Positions 15,981 through 23,998 are shown, counted from the first letter of the stretch. The stretch: DNA of 34,787 bases from Candidatus Rokubacteria bacterium 13_2_20CM_69_15_1 (GCA_001914535.1 MNCR01000046.1:1-34787), one strand, 5' to 3'. Numbers and translations: made by a program. Notes: generated by a model from the letters alone, not told the origin.

Positions 15981-16589
15981 TCAGTCTCGGGCGACGATCG
16001 CGAAGCCAAAGACGCGTAGCTCGTCGTGGAGCGCGGGACGAACCCGCCGGTCTTGGCGTCGGCGGTCGAGCTCCACCGTGGCCGCGCGTTCGCGCCGGTC
16101 GGTCGTACGCCGCTCGGGGACGACCTCGATCGCGGCGGTGCGGCCGAACTTGCGCGTGAAGTACTCGTAGAGTTTCTCCCGGCCCGCCGCGGCGACGACC
16201 AGATACCGCTCGACCACGGGGACGCGAGGGGCGAGGCGGCGGGTCACTGCCGCCTCACTGCGAATCGCCCTGAGGGCCCCGGCTCGGAAGATCGGCGGAG
16301 GCGGGCCCGCGGAAGGCACGCTCAATCCACAGTGCCGGCAGACCTCGGCGATGTCCCGGAGTAGAGCACGGCACTGCGGGCAGCGTCTAAACCCGAATCC
16401 GCGAACCCGCAGCCGACTCACAAACTTGTAGAGTGCGCTCTTGCCGCCGAGATAGCCGGCGAGCCTCAGGCGCCGCAGAATTTCTGCGCTCGAGAGGTGG
16501 GGATCCTCGCGCAGCCACTGCGCGACCTGAGGAAGGTAGGTCACTATCTTCGACGGACGGCCGACGTCGCGGCGCGCGAAACCCTCCAT
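15981..16589 (-). CDS. Predicted DNA-binding protein: IS21-like helix-turn-helix plus zinc ribbon
   Basis: 202 residues from the ATG at 16589. The frame stays open further upstream to 16865, but that part is AT-rich and low-complexity, so it is probably leader. Residues 10-60 ('GRPSKIVTYLPQVAQWLREDPHLSSAEILRRLRLAGYLGGKSALYKFVSRLR' region) resemble the N-terminal helix-turn-helix part of IS21-type transposases. A four-cysteine zinc ribbon follows (C70, C73, C84, C87). The C-terminal domain (about 120-202) has 'VERYLVVAAAGREKLYEYFTRKFG', an Arg/Asp-rich stretch and 'LHDELRVFGFAIVARD'. No DDE catalytic domain is present, so this is not a working transposase. A regulator or a domesticated transposase fragment is possible. 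It is isolated, with large flanking gaps. Confidence 0.6.
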   Translation of the reverse strand: MEGFARRDVGRPSKIVTYLPQVAQWLREDPHLSSAEILRRLRLAGYLGGKSALYKFVSRLRVRGFGFRRCPQCRALLRDIAEVCRHCGLSVPSAGPPPPIFRAGALRAIRSEAAVTRRLAPRVPVVERYLVVAAAGREKLYEYFTRKFGRTAAIEVVPERRTTDRRERAATVELDRRRQDRRVRPALHDELRVFGFAIVARD

Positions 16590-16969
16590 GGCCGGGTTTC
16601 CCCAGGCAAATCTGATGCCCAAACCGAGTTTCCAGAAATATCGGGAGCTTCGACCGCTTCGCTGTGAAAACATCTGGTAAATTTCTAACCGAGCGATCAT
16701 TTCTGAGCCACCAACTTCTATCCAGCAACGCGTCCAGGGCGACTTCGCTAGGGCCTCACGATCGCCGACCGTCGCCTCCGCGGCCGGGCGGTCTCGTGCA
16801 GTCCGTCCGCTCCATACGGATCTAAGCCTCGGCCGGATTGAGGGAGAGGCCCAGCCGTTCCACAATGTTCCGGAAATTAGCCAAGCTCTTTAGAACAGAA
16901 TGGAGAAAGCCCGCCGACGGTGGGTGGTTACGGGCGCCAGCGGCTCACCGGCCGGGCTCTTGGCGGCGC
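16590..16969. other. Non-coding gap with an AT-rich patch
   Basis: About 380 bases upstream of two divergent genes. The part 16600-16720 is distinctly AT-richer than its surroundings and presumably holds the promoter of the minus-strand DNA-binding protein; I could not fix its -35/-10. No RNA gene, convincing reading frame or repeat was found. Confidence 0.5.
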
Positions 16970-16975
16970 TATGAT
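16970..16975 (+). promoter_or_regulatory. -10 element giving a probable leaderless EthD-gene mRNA
   Basis: TATGAT (5 of 6 to TATAAT) ends seven bases before the GTG at 16983, and no Shine-Dalgarno sequence is present. Transcription would begin at the start codon. No good -35 at 16-18 bases. Confidence 0.4.
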
Positions 16976-16982
16976 CTGAAAC

Positions 16983-17651
16983 GTGGTCAAGGCGGTGTCG
17001 TTCTTCAAGCGCAAGTCCGGGATGTCCGTCGAGGCCTTCCAGACGTACTGGCGGACACGCCACCCCGCCGTCGTCATCAAGCTGCCGGGGATCCGCCGAT
17101 ACGTCCAGTCGCACACGCTGCGCTCCGCGTACCGCGAGGGTGAGCCGGTGTACGACGGGATCGCGGAGGTCTGGTTCGACGACACTCGCGTGATGCGCGC
17201 CCTGGCCTCCACCGCGGAGTACGCGGCCGTGCAAGCCGACGAGGCGCAGTTCATCGCGCGCTCGACCATGGGTCTGATCGTCACCGAGGAGCACGTCGTC
17301 AAGGACGGGCAGGTCCCGGCCGATGGCGTGAAGAAGGTCGAGTTCGTGACCCGGAAGGCAGGCATGCCAGTCGACCGCTTCCAGCCGTACTGGTCCCGGA
17401 TCCACGGTCCCCTCGCGGCGCTGATTCCCGGGGTCCGCCGCTACGTGCAGAGCCACACTCGACGCTCGGCCTACGAGGCCGGGCGGGCGCCGCTCTACGA
17501 CGGCGTCGCCGTCACGTGGTTCGACGACGCCGAGGCGATGCGCGCGTCGGCGGCGACTCCTGAGTGCGCGCGCGTCCGGGCGGACGAGGGCCACGTCATC
17601 ACGCGCGATCCGCCGTTCATCCTCACGACGGAGCACCCGATCATCGCCTGA
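16983..17651 (+). CDS. Tandem EthD-domain protein
   Basis: 222 residues made of two copies of an EthD/dimeric alpha-beta barrel domain, about 3-104 and 115-222. The copies align directly: 'SVEAFQTYWRTRHPAVVIKLPGIRRYVQSHTLRSAY' with 'PVDRFQPYWSRIHGPLAALIPGVRRYVQSHTRRSAY', then 'VYDGIAEVWFDD' with 'LYDGVAVTWFDD'. Both keep the W-x-x-x-H-x-P/G core. EthD domains normally dimerise to form a barrel; here one chain can form the dimer internally. Known relatives act with ring-degrading monooxygenases or as small cyclases and isomerases. Start GTG 16983, apparently leaderless. It precedes the cyclase/molybdenum-hydroxylase operon by 210 bases and may share its pathway. Confidence 0.85.
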   Translation: MVKAVSFFKRKSGMSVEAFQTYWRTRHPAVVIKLPGIRRYVQSHTLRSAYREGEPVYDGIAEVWFDDTRVMRALASTAEYAAVQADEAQFIARSTMGLIVTEEHVVKDGQVPADGVKKVEFVTRKAGMPVDRFQPYWSRIHGPLAALIPGVRRYVQSHTRRSAYEAGRAPLYDGVAVTWFDDAEAMRASAATPECARVRADEGHVITRDPPFILTTEHPIIA

Positions 17652-17861
17652 GCCTCGTGCCGGTCCAGTCAACGTCGCCGGCCGCGTTGAGCATCGCCGG
17701 AACTGGTTGGAGACGCCCTCGGAGGTACCGGACGTGGCTGGCGCGACAGTAGGCGAGGGCGGCCGAGTCTGTCAGGACCGGCCCAGGCGATGCCGGGGCC
17801 TGTTACTATGCCCGGTCAGTACGATCGATGCGGCGGCCCGTCCCGCCGGCTCGGAGGAGAC

Positions 17862-18794
17862 ATGCTCGAACGGCCATTGCCCACGGAAGAGGACGTCCGC
17901 TCGTACATCCGCGACCGTCGGAATTGGGGACGCTGGGGCCGGAACGACCAGGTCGGCGCGCTCAATCTCGTCACGCCGGCGAAGCGCGTGGCGGCGGCGC
18001 GGCTCGTGCGGAACGGCCGCGCGGTCTCGCTGAGCCGGCCGTTCCCGAAAGAGCCCGGTCCCAACAACGCGATTCCCGCGCAGCACTACATGCGGACGCT
18101 CCCCCGCGGGAAGGGGGGATTCGCCGCCGACTACTACGGCATCTTCTACCACGGCGTCGCCTCGACGCACATCGATGCGCTCTGCCACACCTGGGACGAC
18201 GAGGCCATGTGGAATGGGCGCGACCCCAAGCAGGAGATCACGTTCGACGGGGCGACGTTCGGCTCGATCGAGCACTGGGCCGACGGCATCATCACGCGCG
18301 GCGTGATGCTCGACGTGCCACGCCATCGCTCCGTTCCGTGCGTGACGCAGGAGACGCCGGTGCACGGGTGGGAGCTCGAGGCCATCCTGAGGGCGCGGGG
18401 GATCACCCTCGAGCCGGGTGATGCCGTGTCGGTGTACTGCGGCCGGGAGGCGTGGCAAGGGGCGAATCCCGAGCGGCCCTATAGCCGCCCATTCGGGCCC
18501 GGACCACTCGAACGCCCGGGGTTGCACGTCTCGTGTCTCCCGTTCCTCCGCGACCACGACGTGAGCGTGCTCGTCTGGGACATGCTGGACCACCTGCCGA
18601 TCGGCTACGACATCCCGTGGGCCGTGCACGCGGCGCTCTTCGCCTACGGGGTGGCCCTGCTCGACAACGCGCTCCTCGAGCCCCTCGCGCGGGCGTGCGT
18701 CGAAGAGGGGCGCGACGAGTTCATGCTGGTGATCGCGCCGCTCAAGGTCGTGGGCGGCACGGGCTCGCCGGCCAACCCGATCGCGGTGTTCTGA
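17862..18794 (+). CDS. Cyclase family (kynurenine formamidase-like) metal hydrolase
   Basis: 310 residues. The ATG at 17862 is preceded by GGAGGAG (17853-17859). The family metal-binding motif HxGTHxDxPxH appears as 'YHGVASTHIDALCHTW', with all His/Asp ligands kept but Ser for Gly and Leu-Cys for the usual Pro region. 'NDQVGALNLVTPAKRVAAARLVRNGRAVSLSRPF' and 'LEPGDAVSVYCGREAWQ' are typical of the longer cyclase-family proteins in soil bacteria. Known members hydrolyse N-formylkynurenine or cyclic imides and lactones using Zn or Mn. The stop codon overlaps the start of the molybdenum hydroxylase gene (TGATG), so the two are translationally coupled. The substrate is unknown. Confidence 0.85.
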   Translation: MLERPLPTEEDVRSYIRDRRNWGRWGRNDQVGALNLVTPAKRVAAARLVRNGRAVSLSRPFPKEPGPNNAIPAQHYMRTLPRGKGGFAADYYGIFYHGVASTHIDALCHTWDDEAMWNGRDPKQEITFDGATFGSIEHWADGIITRGVMLDVPRHRSVPCVTQETPVHGWELEAILRARGITLEPGDAVSVYCGREAWQGANPERPYSRPFGPGPLERPGLHVSCLPFLRDHDVSVLVWDMLDHLPIGYDIPWAVHAALFAYGVALLDNALLEPLARACVEEGRDEFMLVIAPLKVVGGTGSPANPIAVF

Positions 18795-21085
18795 TGGACG
18801 GCTGGATTGGTCGGCCGCTCAAGCGACGCGAAGACCACCGGCTGCTCGTGGGCGGGGGGCGCTTCGTGGACGACCTGAGGCCGCCGGGGTGCGCGCACCT
18901 GGTCCTGCTCCGCGCGCCCCATGCCCATGCGCGCATCACGCGGATCGGCGTCGAGCGCGCGCGGCGCGCCCCGGGCGTGCTGGCGGTCGTCACCGGCGCC
19001 GAGGTGAGCCACCTGGGGCCGATGCCGGTGAACCGGCTCGTGCCGGACATGCGGGTGCCGCCCCATCCGATCATCGCCGACACGCTCGTCAGCGCCGCGG
19101 GAACGCCCGTGGCCGCGGTCGTGGCCGAGAGCCCGTACGTCGCGCGCGATGCCGTCGAGCAGATCGACGTGGAGTACGAACCCCTCGCGGCGCTGCCGGA
19201 GCCCGAGGCGGCGGTGGGCGACGGCGCTCCGGCCCTGTTCCCCGACATCGAGCGGAACCGGTCCTTCACGCGCACGCTGTCCGCGGGCGATGCGGCGGGT
19301 GCGTTCAGGACGGCCGGGCGCGTGGTCTCGCTCCGCGTGGCCCAGCCACGCCTGGCCGGCGTGCCGCTCGAGCCTCGCGCCGCGCTGGCCGTGTTCGAGC
19401 CCTCCACCGAGGAGCTGACGCTCTGGGTGTCGTGCCAGGCGCCCTTCCGCATCCGGGCCGAGATCGCGCGCCTCCTCGGGCTCCCCGAGTCGCGTGTGCG
19501 CGTGATCGCGCCCGACGTGGGCGGCGGCTTCGGCGTGAAGAGTGGCCCGTACCGCGAGGAGATCCTGCTGGCCTGGCTCGTGCGGCGGCTCGGACGGCCG
19601 ATCAAGTGGGTGGCGACGCGGAGCGAGGACCAGATCACCACGAATCACGCGCGCGGCTCGGTCTGCGAGGGCGAGCTGGCCGTGGACGCCGAGGGACGCA
19701 TCGCGGCGCTCCGCGCCCGCGTGGTCGCGCCGCTCGGCGCCTGCCTGATGAACGCGGCCGCTGGACCGCCGTGGAACCACGCGCGCCTCCTGCCCGGGGC
19801 CTACGTCGTCCCGGCGTGCGACATCACCGTCACGGGAGCCCTGACGACGACCACCCCGGTCGCCGCCTATCGCGGCGCCGGCCGGCCAGAGGCGTGTTTC
19901 TTCATCGAGCGGTTGATGGACACGGCGGCCCGGGCGATCGGCCTCGATCCGGCGGAGATCCGCCGGCGCAACTTCATCCCCCCCGCCCGCTTTCCATTCC
20001 GCACGGTGACGGGCCAGGTCTACGACTCGGGCGACTACGAGAAGGCGCTCGAGCTGGCGCTCGCCGCGGCCGACTACACGCGCCTGCGCCGCGAGCAGGC
20101 GGAGCGTCGCGCGCGCGGCGAGATCGTCGGCGTCGGCATCGCGTCGTACATCGAGCCGGCCGCGCTCGGCTGGGAGAGCGGCAGCCTCAAGGTCGAGCGC
20201 TCCGGGCGCGTGACCGCGATCACGGGGTCGAGCGCCCACGGCCAGGGCCACGAGACGACCTTCGCCCAGATCGTGGCCGACCACCTCGGCGTCACCCCGG
20301 AGGACGTGGTCGTGGTCCACGGCGACACGCGCTCGGGGCCCGAGGGGTTCGGCACCTTCGGCAGCCGGAGCGTCGCCCTCGGCGGCGGCGCCCTGGCACG
20401 GGTGGCCGGCGACGTGCGCGAGAAGGGGCGGAGGATCGCTGCGAAACTCTTGGAGGCCGCCGACCCCGACGTGGTCAACGTGCCGGGGGGCTTCCAGGTG
20501 ATCGGCGTGCCGCAGCGGCGCGTGACGTGGCATCAGGTGGCCGCGGCGGCCTACGCGGGCGGTGCGGCCCTGCCCGCGGGAGAAACGCCTGGCCTCGAGG
20601 CCAGCACATACTTCCAGCCGGAGGGTGAAGTGTGGAGCTTCGGCGCCGTCGTGTGCGCGGTGACGATCGAGGGCGAGACCGGGCGGCTCGCCATCGAACG
20701 ACTGGTCTGGGTGGACGACGCCGGGACGGTGATCAACCCTCTCCTCGCCGAGGGCCAGCTCCACGGCGCGCTCGCGCAGGGCCTCGGCCAGACGCTCTAC
20801 GAGGCGATCGCGTACGACCGCGACGGACAGCTCCTGACCGGCACGCTGATGGACTACGCGATCCCGCGCGCGGACGACGTGCCGCCCGTGGAGCTGGAGA
20901 AGATGCACACGCCGTCGCCCCGCAATCCGCTCGGCGCAAAAGGCCTGGGCGAGGCCGGCTGCATCGCCATCCCGCCCGCCGTCGTCAACGCCGCCGTGGA
21001 CGCGCTCGCACCCTTCGGTGTCGCGCACCTGGACATGCCGCTCACGCCCGCACGACTCTGGGCGGAGCTGAGGAGCCAGCGATGA
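18794..21085 (+). CDS. Molybdenum hydroxylase large subunit (xanthine dehydrogenase / CO dehydrogenase family)
   Basis: 763 residues, full length for the Mo-binding subunit. 'IGRPLKRREDHRLLVGGGRFVDDL' begins the a/b-hammerhead domain. 'PDVGGGFGVKSGPYREEILLAWLVRRLGRPIKWVATRSED' and 'AYRGAGRPEACFFIERLMD' belong to the molybdopterin-binding domain. The catalytic glutamate is Glu720 in 'AKGLGEAGC'. The active-site loop reads AYRGAGRP, not the AYRCSFR of true aerobic CO dehydrogenase, so CO oxidation is unlikely and hydroxylation of a heterocycle or aldehyde is favoured. The [2Fe-2S] and FAD subunits are not in the window, although the flanking genes overlap by 1 and 4 bases. They must be supplied from elsewhere, or the electron path is unusual. 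Confidence 0.9.
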   Translation: MDGWIGRPLKRREDHRLLVGGGRFVDDLRPPGCAHLVLLRAPHAHARITRIGVERARRAPGVLAVVTGAEVSHLGPMPVNRLVPDMRVPPHPIIADTLVSAAGTPVAAVVAESPYVARDAVEQIDVEYEPLAALPEPEAAVGDGAPALFPDIERNRSFTRTLSAGDAAGAFRTAGRVVSLRVAQPRLAGVPLEPRAALAVFEPSTEELTLWVSCQAPFRIRAEIARLLGLPESRVRVIAPDVGGGFGVKSGPYREEILLAWLVRRLGRPIKWVATRSEDQITTNHARGSVCEGELAVDAEGRIAALRARVVAPLGACLMNAAAGPPWNHARLLPGAYVVPACDITVTGALTTTTPVAAYRGAGRPEACFFIERLMDTAARAIGLDPAEIRRRNFIPPARFPFRTVTGQVYDSGDYEKALELALAAADYTRLRREQAERRARGEIVGVGIASYIEPAALGWESGSLKVERSGRVTAITGSSAHGQGHETTFAQIVADHLGVTPEDVVVVHGDTRSGPEGFGTFGSRSVALGGGALARVAGDVREKGRRIAAKLLEAADPDVVNVPGGFQVIGVPQRRVTWHQVAAAAYAGGAALPAGETPGLEASTYFQPEGEVWSFGAVVCAVTIEGETGRLAIERLVWVDDAGTVINPLLAEGQLHGALAQGLGQTLYEAIAYDRDGQLLTGTLMDYAIPRADDVPPVELEKMHTPSPRNPLGAKGLGEAGCIAIPPAVVNAAVDALAPFGVAHLDMPLTPARLWAELRSQR

Positions 21086-22215
21086 ACTATCGGATCATTT
21101 CGGCCGACGATCACATCGACCTCCAGTGGCTGCCGAAGGACCTCTGGCAGAAGCGGGTCCCCGCGTCCTGGCGCGATCGCGCCCCGAAGGTCGTCGACAC
21201 TCCCGACGGACCGCACTGGGTCTGCGGCAACGACCGCTGGGACCCGTGGGGCGGTCGCAAGGGTGCAGCCGGCGCGCAGGGCGGCCGGCGCACGGCGCTC
21301 GAGAGGGGCGGAGTGCTCGAGCCGGGCGTCCTGCGCCCCACGACGACCGCGCTCCGGCTCCAGGACATGGATCGTGACGGGATCGACGCGACGGTCATGT
21401 ACGGGCCGATCGTGCCGTTGCTGATCCAGGATCCGGAGCTGCGGCGGGTCTGCTACCAGGCGTACAACGAGTGGCTCGCCGAGTTCTGCGCGAGCGCGCC
21501 CGATCGGCTGGTCGGCGCGGGGCTGATCCCGATCGACGACCCGAAGACCGCGGCGGACGAGGTGCGCCACTTGCGAACGATCGGTCTCCGGACGGGGATG
21601 TTCCTGGCCGCCCGGGTCGAGCTCCCCTTGTGGGACGAGGCGTGGGAACCGCTGTGGGAAGCCGCCGCCGAGGCGGCGCTGCCCATCGGATTCCATCTAG
21701 GCGGGGGGCTGCGTACGGTGGCCTTCAGCGGTCCCAAGGCAACCCATGCCGGGAACATGGGCGTCCGCGTCGCCTGCTCGACGCTCCAGATGGACGAGCC
21801 GCTCGCGGCCGTGATCTTCTCGGGCGCCCTCGAGCGTCACCCCCGGCTCAGGATCGTGCTCGCCGAGACCGGGATCGGCTGGCTGCCCTACATGCTCGAG
21901 CGGATGGACGACACCTACCGGAAGTTCCTCGACGCCGAGGAGTTCTGGCGCGGGCACGGCGGGCTGCAGTTGACGCGTCCCCCGAGCGCCTATTTCCGTC
22001 GGCAAGTGTGGGCGACCTTCCAGACGGACCACCTCGGGCTGCGGGTCGTGGACCTTCTCGGGGACGACCGGGTGATGTGGGCGTCCGACTACCCGCATGC
22101 CGACAGCACGTGGCCCGAGTCGCAAGGGGCGATCGCGGAGAACTTCGAGGGCGTCGCGGCCGGCTCGCGCCACCGCATCCTGTGCGAGAACGCGCGAGAC
22201 TTGTACGGGCTCTGA
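21082..22215 (+). CDS. Amidohydrolase_2 (ACMSD-like) metal-dependent hydrolase/decarboxylase
   Basis: 377 residues. The N-terminal 'IISADDHIDL' replaces the usual DxHxH pair, so the second histidine is an Asp, a common variant in this subgroup. A metal-ligand histidine lies in 'PIGFHLGGG', the helix 'SGALERHPRLRIVLAETGIGWLPYMLERMDD' is diagnostic of the ACMSD-like family, and the catalytic aspartate is in 'MWASDYPHADSTWPES'. Relatives decarboxylate aromatic acids or hydrolyse C-C/C-N bonds. The ATG overlaps the stop of the molybdenum hydroxylase (ATGA). The cyclase, Mo-hydroxylase and amidohydrolase thus form a coupled three-gene catabolic unit, probably for a hydroxylated aromatic or N-heterocycle. 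Confidence 0.87.
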   Translation: MNYRIISADDHIDLQWLPKDLWQKRVPASWRDRAPKVVDTPDGPHWVCGNDRWDPWGGRKGAAGAQGGRRTALERGGVLEPGVLRPTTTALRLQDMDRDGIDATVMYGPIVPLLIQDPELRRVCYQAYNEWLAEFCASAPDRLVGAGLIPIDDPKTAADEVRHLRTIGLRTGMFLAARVELPLWDEAWEPLWEAAAEAALPIGFHLGGGLRTVAFSGPKATHAGNMGVRVACSTLQMDEPLAAVIFSGALERHPRLRIVLAETGIGWLPYMLERMDDTYRKFLDAEEFWRGHGGLQLTRPPSAYFRRQVWATFQTDHLGLRVVDLLGDDRVMWASDYPHADSTWPESQGAIAENFEGVAAGSRHRILCENARDLYGL

Positions 22216-22348
22216 GCCCCTGCAGGGATCCAAATTCGCACGTCTACGACGTCCTCATCGAGCAAGAAGATGAGGGAGAAGCAGGAAGAGTTCTACGCGG
22301 ACGACAAGCCGAGGACCTGGCAGCGCTCAGCGCCTCCGGCGGCCGGGG
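22216..22348. other. Short convergent gap
   Basis: 133 bases between converging genes. gggctc/gagccc (22207-22219) straddles the stop of the amidohydrolase, and a cccctgcagggg-like palindrome (22218-22227 core) follows directly. These could contribute to termination. No gene is supported here. Confidence 0.35.
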
Positions 22349-23059
22349 CTATTCCGTTCCGACGCGCCGTGGGTCGCCGTCGCGGCGCGCGCCGGCAGAG
22401 AGTTCGGCGACCCACGGATATCGTTTCGCCTCGATCGCCGTGTAGCCAAGGTTGAACACGGTCGCGCTGGGCGGGACACCGGTTGTCCTCTCGTAGAGCG
22501 TGCCGAACACGCGGTCCCAGACGACGCTGGTAATCCCGTAATTCCCCCTTTCGTTGTGGAAGTGATGGGCCAGATGGTGTCGCTTGATCCGCTGGAGAAA
22601 CCGCGATTTCGGCGCGTAGCGCAAATGCTGGACGCAGTGGCAGAACTCATAGAGGGAGATGATGAGCGAGCCCGCGGCGAATGCGGCCGAGGCGCCCGCC
22701 CGGCCACCGACGGCCCAGCCCACCGGCACGGTGATCAGCGCGATGGTCGGCACCGTCGTGTAGAGCGCGCCAAACAGGACCCTGAGGTCGTACGGGTCCC
22801 GATGGTGATCGAAGTGGATCCGCTTCCAGAGAGAGGCGGTGAGGCGAGCCTTGTAGAGGAACCGGCCGTGCAGCACGCAGCGGTGTAGCCCGTACTCCGC
22901 GAGCGGATAGAGGAGCGCGGTCAGCGCCACGGCGACGAGGGGAGGCCAGACGGTTCCTGCCCAACGGACGGCCAGCCCGCCGCCGACCGCCGCCATCACC
23001 ACGTAGGTGAGCACGGTGGAATCGAGGAAGAACGCCTTCAGCAGATCCGCCCGCGACAT
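22349..23059 (-). CDS. Membrane di-iron fatty acid hydroxylase / sterol desaturase family protein
   Basis: 236 residues from the ATG at 23059. The frame is open to a GTG at 23212 that overlaps the upstream stop (GTGA), giving 51 more poorly structured residues, so the true start is uncertain. The histidine clusters that bind the di-iron centre are present: H59/H64 in 'EYGLHRCVLH', 'HFDHH' at 82-86, and 'RHHLAHHFHN' near the C-terminus. About four membrane helices surround them. Family members hydroxylate or desaturate lipid chains, including sphinganine C4 and the ceramide acyl chain. It follows the SRPBCC gene on the same strand, at the end of the putative ceramide locus. This context favours a sphingolipid hydroxylase, but the sequence alone does not fix the substrate. 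Confidence 0.8.
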   Translation of the reverse strand: MSRADLLKAFFLDSTVLTYVVMAAVGGGLAVRWAGTVWPPLVAVALTALLYPLAEYGLHRCVLHGRFLYKARLTASLWKRIHFDHHRDPYDLRVLFGALYTTVPTIALITVPVGWAVGGRAGASAAFAAGSLIISLYEFCHCVQHLRYAPKSRFLQRIKRHHLAHHFHNERGNYGITSVVWDRVFGTLYERTTGVPPSATVFNLGYTAIEAKRYPWVAELSAGARRDGDPRRVGTE

Positions 23060-23208
23060 CCTCGACAGATCGTGCGTCCGGCCTCTCCGGAAGCTTCTGT
23101 CAACGATCACGGGCGGTCCCCGAAGGCCGCACCCGGCCGATGCCGAACTCTCGCCCGAGGCCGCCGGCATGAGATCTCGACGCAGCGCCTGACCGCCGCG
23201 CCATACCC

Positions 23209-23904
23209 TCACGGCGCGCTCAGGGCCTTATCGGGCGCGCCCGATACCTCGGCCGCCGGTGATTGCTCCTTGGTCCACGTCCCATCGGATTCCGTGCGCC
23301 GCTTTATGCTCGAGAGGACTCCCGGCAGGTCGTAGCTGATGAGTTGCTCCTCGAGAAACTTCGGCACGATCATGCCACTGTCCACTGTGCTGGTGTACCG
23401 GACGACCGTCCCGCCCCGGCGGTAGGGGAGGAACTCCCAGGTTCCGGACGTATCCGCAATGTCGTGTTTCCTGGATTTGTCCAGCGTCCAGGCGACTCTC
23501 CCCTGGGTAGGGTAGAACTTCAAGTCGAGCGTGTGGGTGAGCGTGCCGACCGGCATGCTGACGGTCTCGGTGACCTTCATGGTGTCCTTCGTCTTTTCCA
23601 GCACCTTCACCTTCGAGAGACGCGGCATGAACTCATGAAACTTTTCATAGTCCAGCATCACCGCCCAGGCGGCGTCCGGCGGCTTGTTGATGACGCAATA
23701 GCCCTTGATCGTCACGGCGCGCTTTCCGTCCGCGATGGAATAGACGCGCGTTTTTACGACGACCTCGCCCCGGTTGATCTTGTCCACTTCATCCGGCGTC
23801 AGTCCGGCCGTGGCCGGCTCCCGAGCGTGCACGGGCGTCAGCGCGACGAGCAGCAACGCCGCGCTCAGCACGACGGTCCTCACGGCTGTCATACGAGAAC
23901 CCAC
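23209..23904 (-). CDS. Exported START/SRPBCC-fold lipid-binding-type protein
   Basis: 231 residues from the GTG at 23904, chosen because GGAGGAAA (plus 23911-23918) lies nine bases upstream; an ATG four codons later has no such site. Residues 1-27 are a Sec signal peptide ('MTAVRTVVLSAALLLVALTPVHA' with a basic start). The mature domain follows the polyketide-cyclase/START layout: 'VTIKGYCVINKPPDAAWAVMLDYEKFHEFMPRLSKVKVLEKTKD' (first strand and the helix after 'PPDAAWAV'), a curved beta sheet, and the C-terminal helix 'PKFLEEQLISYDLPGVLSSIKRR' that closes the hydrophobic cavity. START-fold proteins bind lipids or hydrophobic ligands. A secreted copy between ceramide-type enzymes and a lipid hydroxylase suggests a periplasmic lipid carrier. 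Its stop overlaps a possible start of the hydroxylase gene. Confidence 0.82.
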   Translation of the reverse strand: MGSRMTAVRTVVLSAALLLVALTPVHAREPATAGLTPDEVDKINRGEVVVKTRVYSIADGKRAVTIKGYCVINKPPDAAWAVMLDYEKFHEFMPRLSKVKVLEKTKDTMKVTETVSMPVGTLTHTLDLKFYPTQGRVAWTLDKSRKHDIADTSGTWEFLPYRRGGTVVRYTSTVDSGMIVPKFLEEQLISYDLPGVLSSIKRRTESDGTWTKEQSPAAEVSGAPDKALSAP

Positions 23905-23969
23905 ATCGACTTTCCTCCGAACCCACGAGCGTGACGGCGCGGGATGAGGTTTCGAAAACGGCTCAATAT

Positions 23970-23998
23970 ATTGTAAGCCGAGCGGGCATTGCCGGCCA
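23970..23998 (-). promoter_or_regulatory. Candidate promoter for the SRPBCC-hydroxylase pair
   Basis: On the minus strand TGGCCG (-35, plus 23993-23998; 3 of 6) and TACAAT (-10, plus 23970-23975; 5 of 6) are 17 bases apart, in the only AT-rich island of the 180-base gap. A perfect 10-bp palindrome caatatattg (23964-23973) overlaps the -10 and could be an operator. Confidence 0.4.

Noticed and set aside
16590-16865. N-terminal extension of the DNA-binding protein to 16865
   Set aside because: The extra residues include an AT-rich, motif-free stretch. The recognisable domain starts just after the ATG at 16589, so the upstream part is more likely the promoter region.
18644-21028. Long minus-strand open frame opposite the molybdenum hydroxylase gene
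   Set aside because: Same cause. The composition is His/Arg/Asp-rich without motifs, and the plus strand is a full-length known family.
18794-21085. Annotation as aerobic CO dehydrogenase CoxL
   Set aside because: The active-site loop lacks the AYRCSFR signature, and no CoxM or CoxS genes are present.
22240-22348. Short plus-strand frame with protein-like residues after the amidohydrolase
   Set aside because: No start with a ribosome binding site and no recognised domain. It runs into the convergent hydroxylase gene, so at most it is a decayed remnant.
23057-23103. TTGACA on the minus strand (23098-23103) as a promoter for the hydroxylase gene
   Set aside because: No -10-like hexamer occurs at 16-19 bases; the sequence there is CGGACG.
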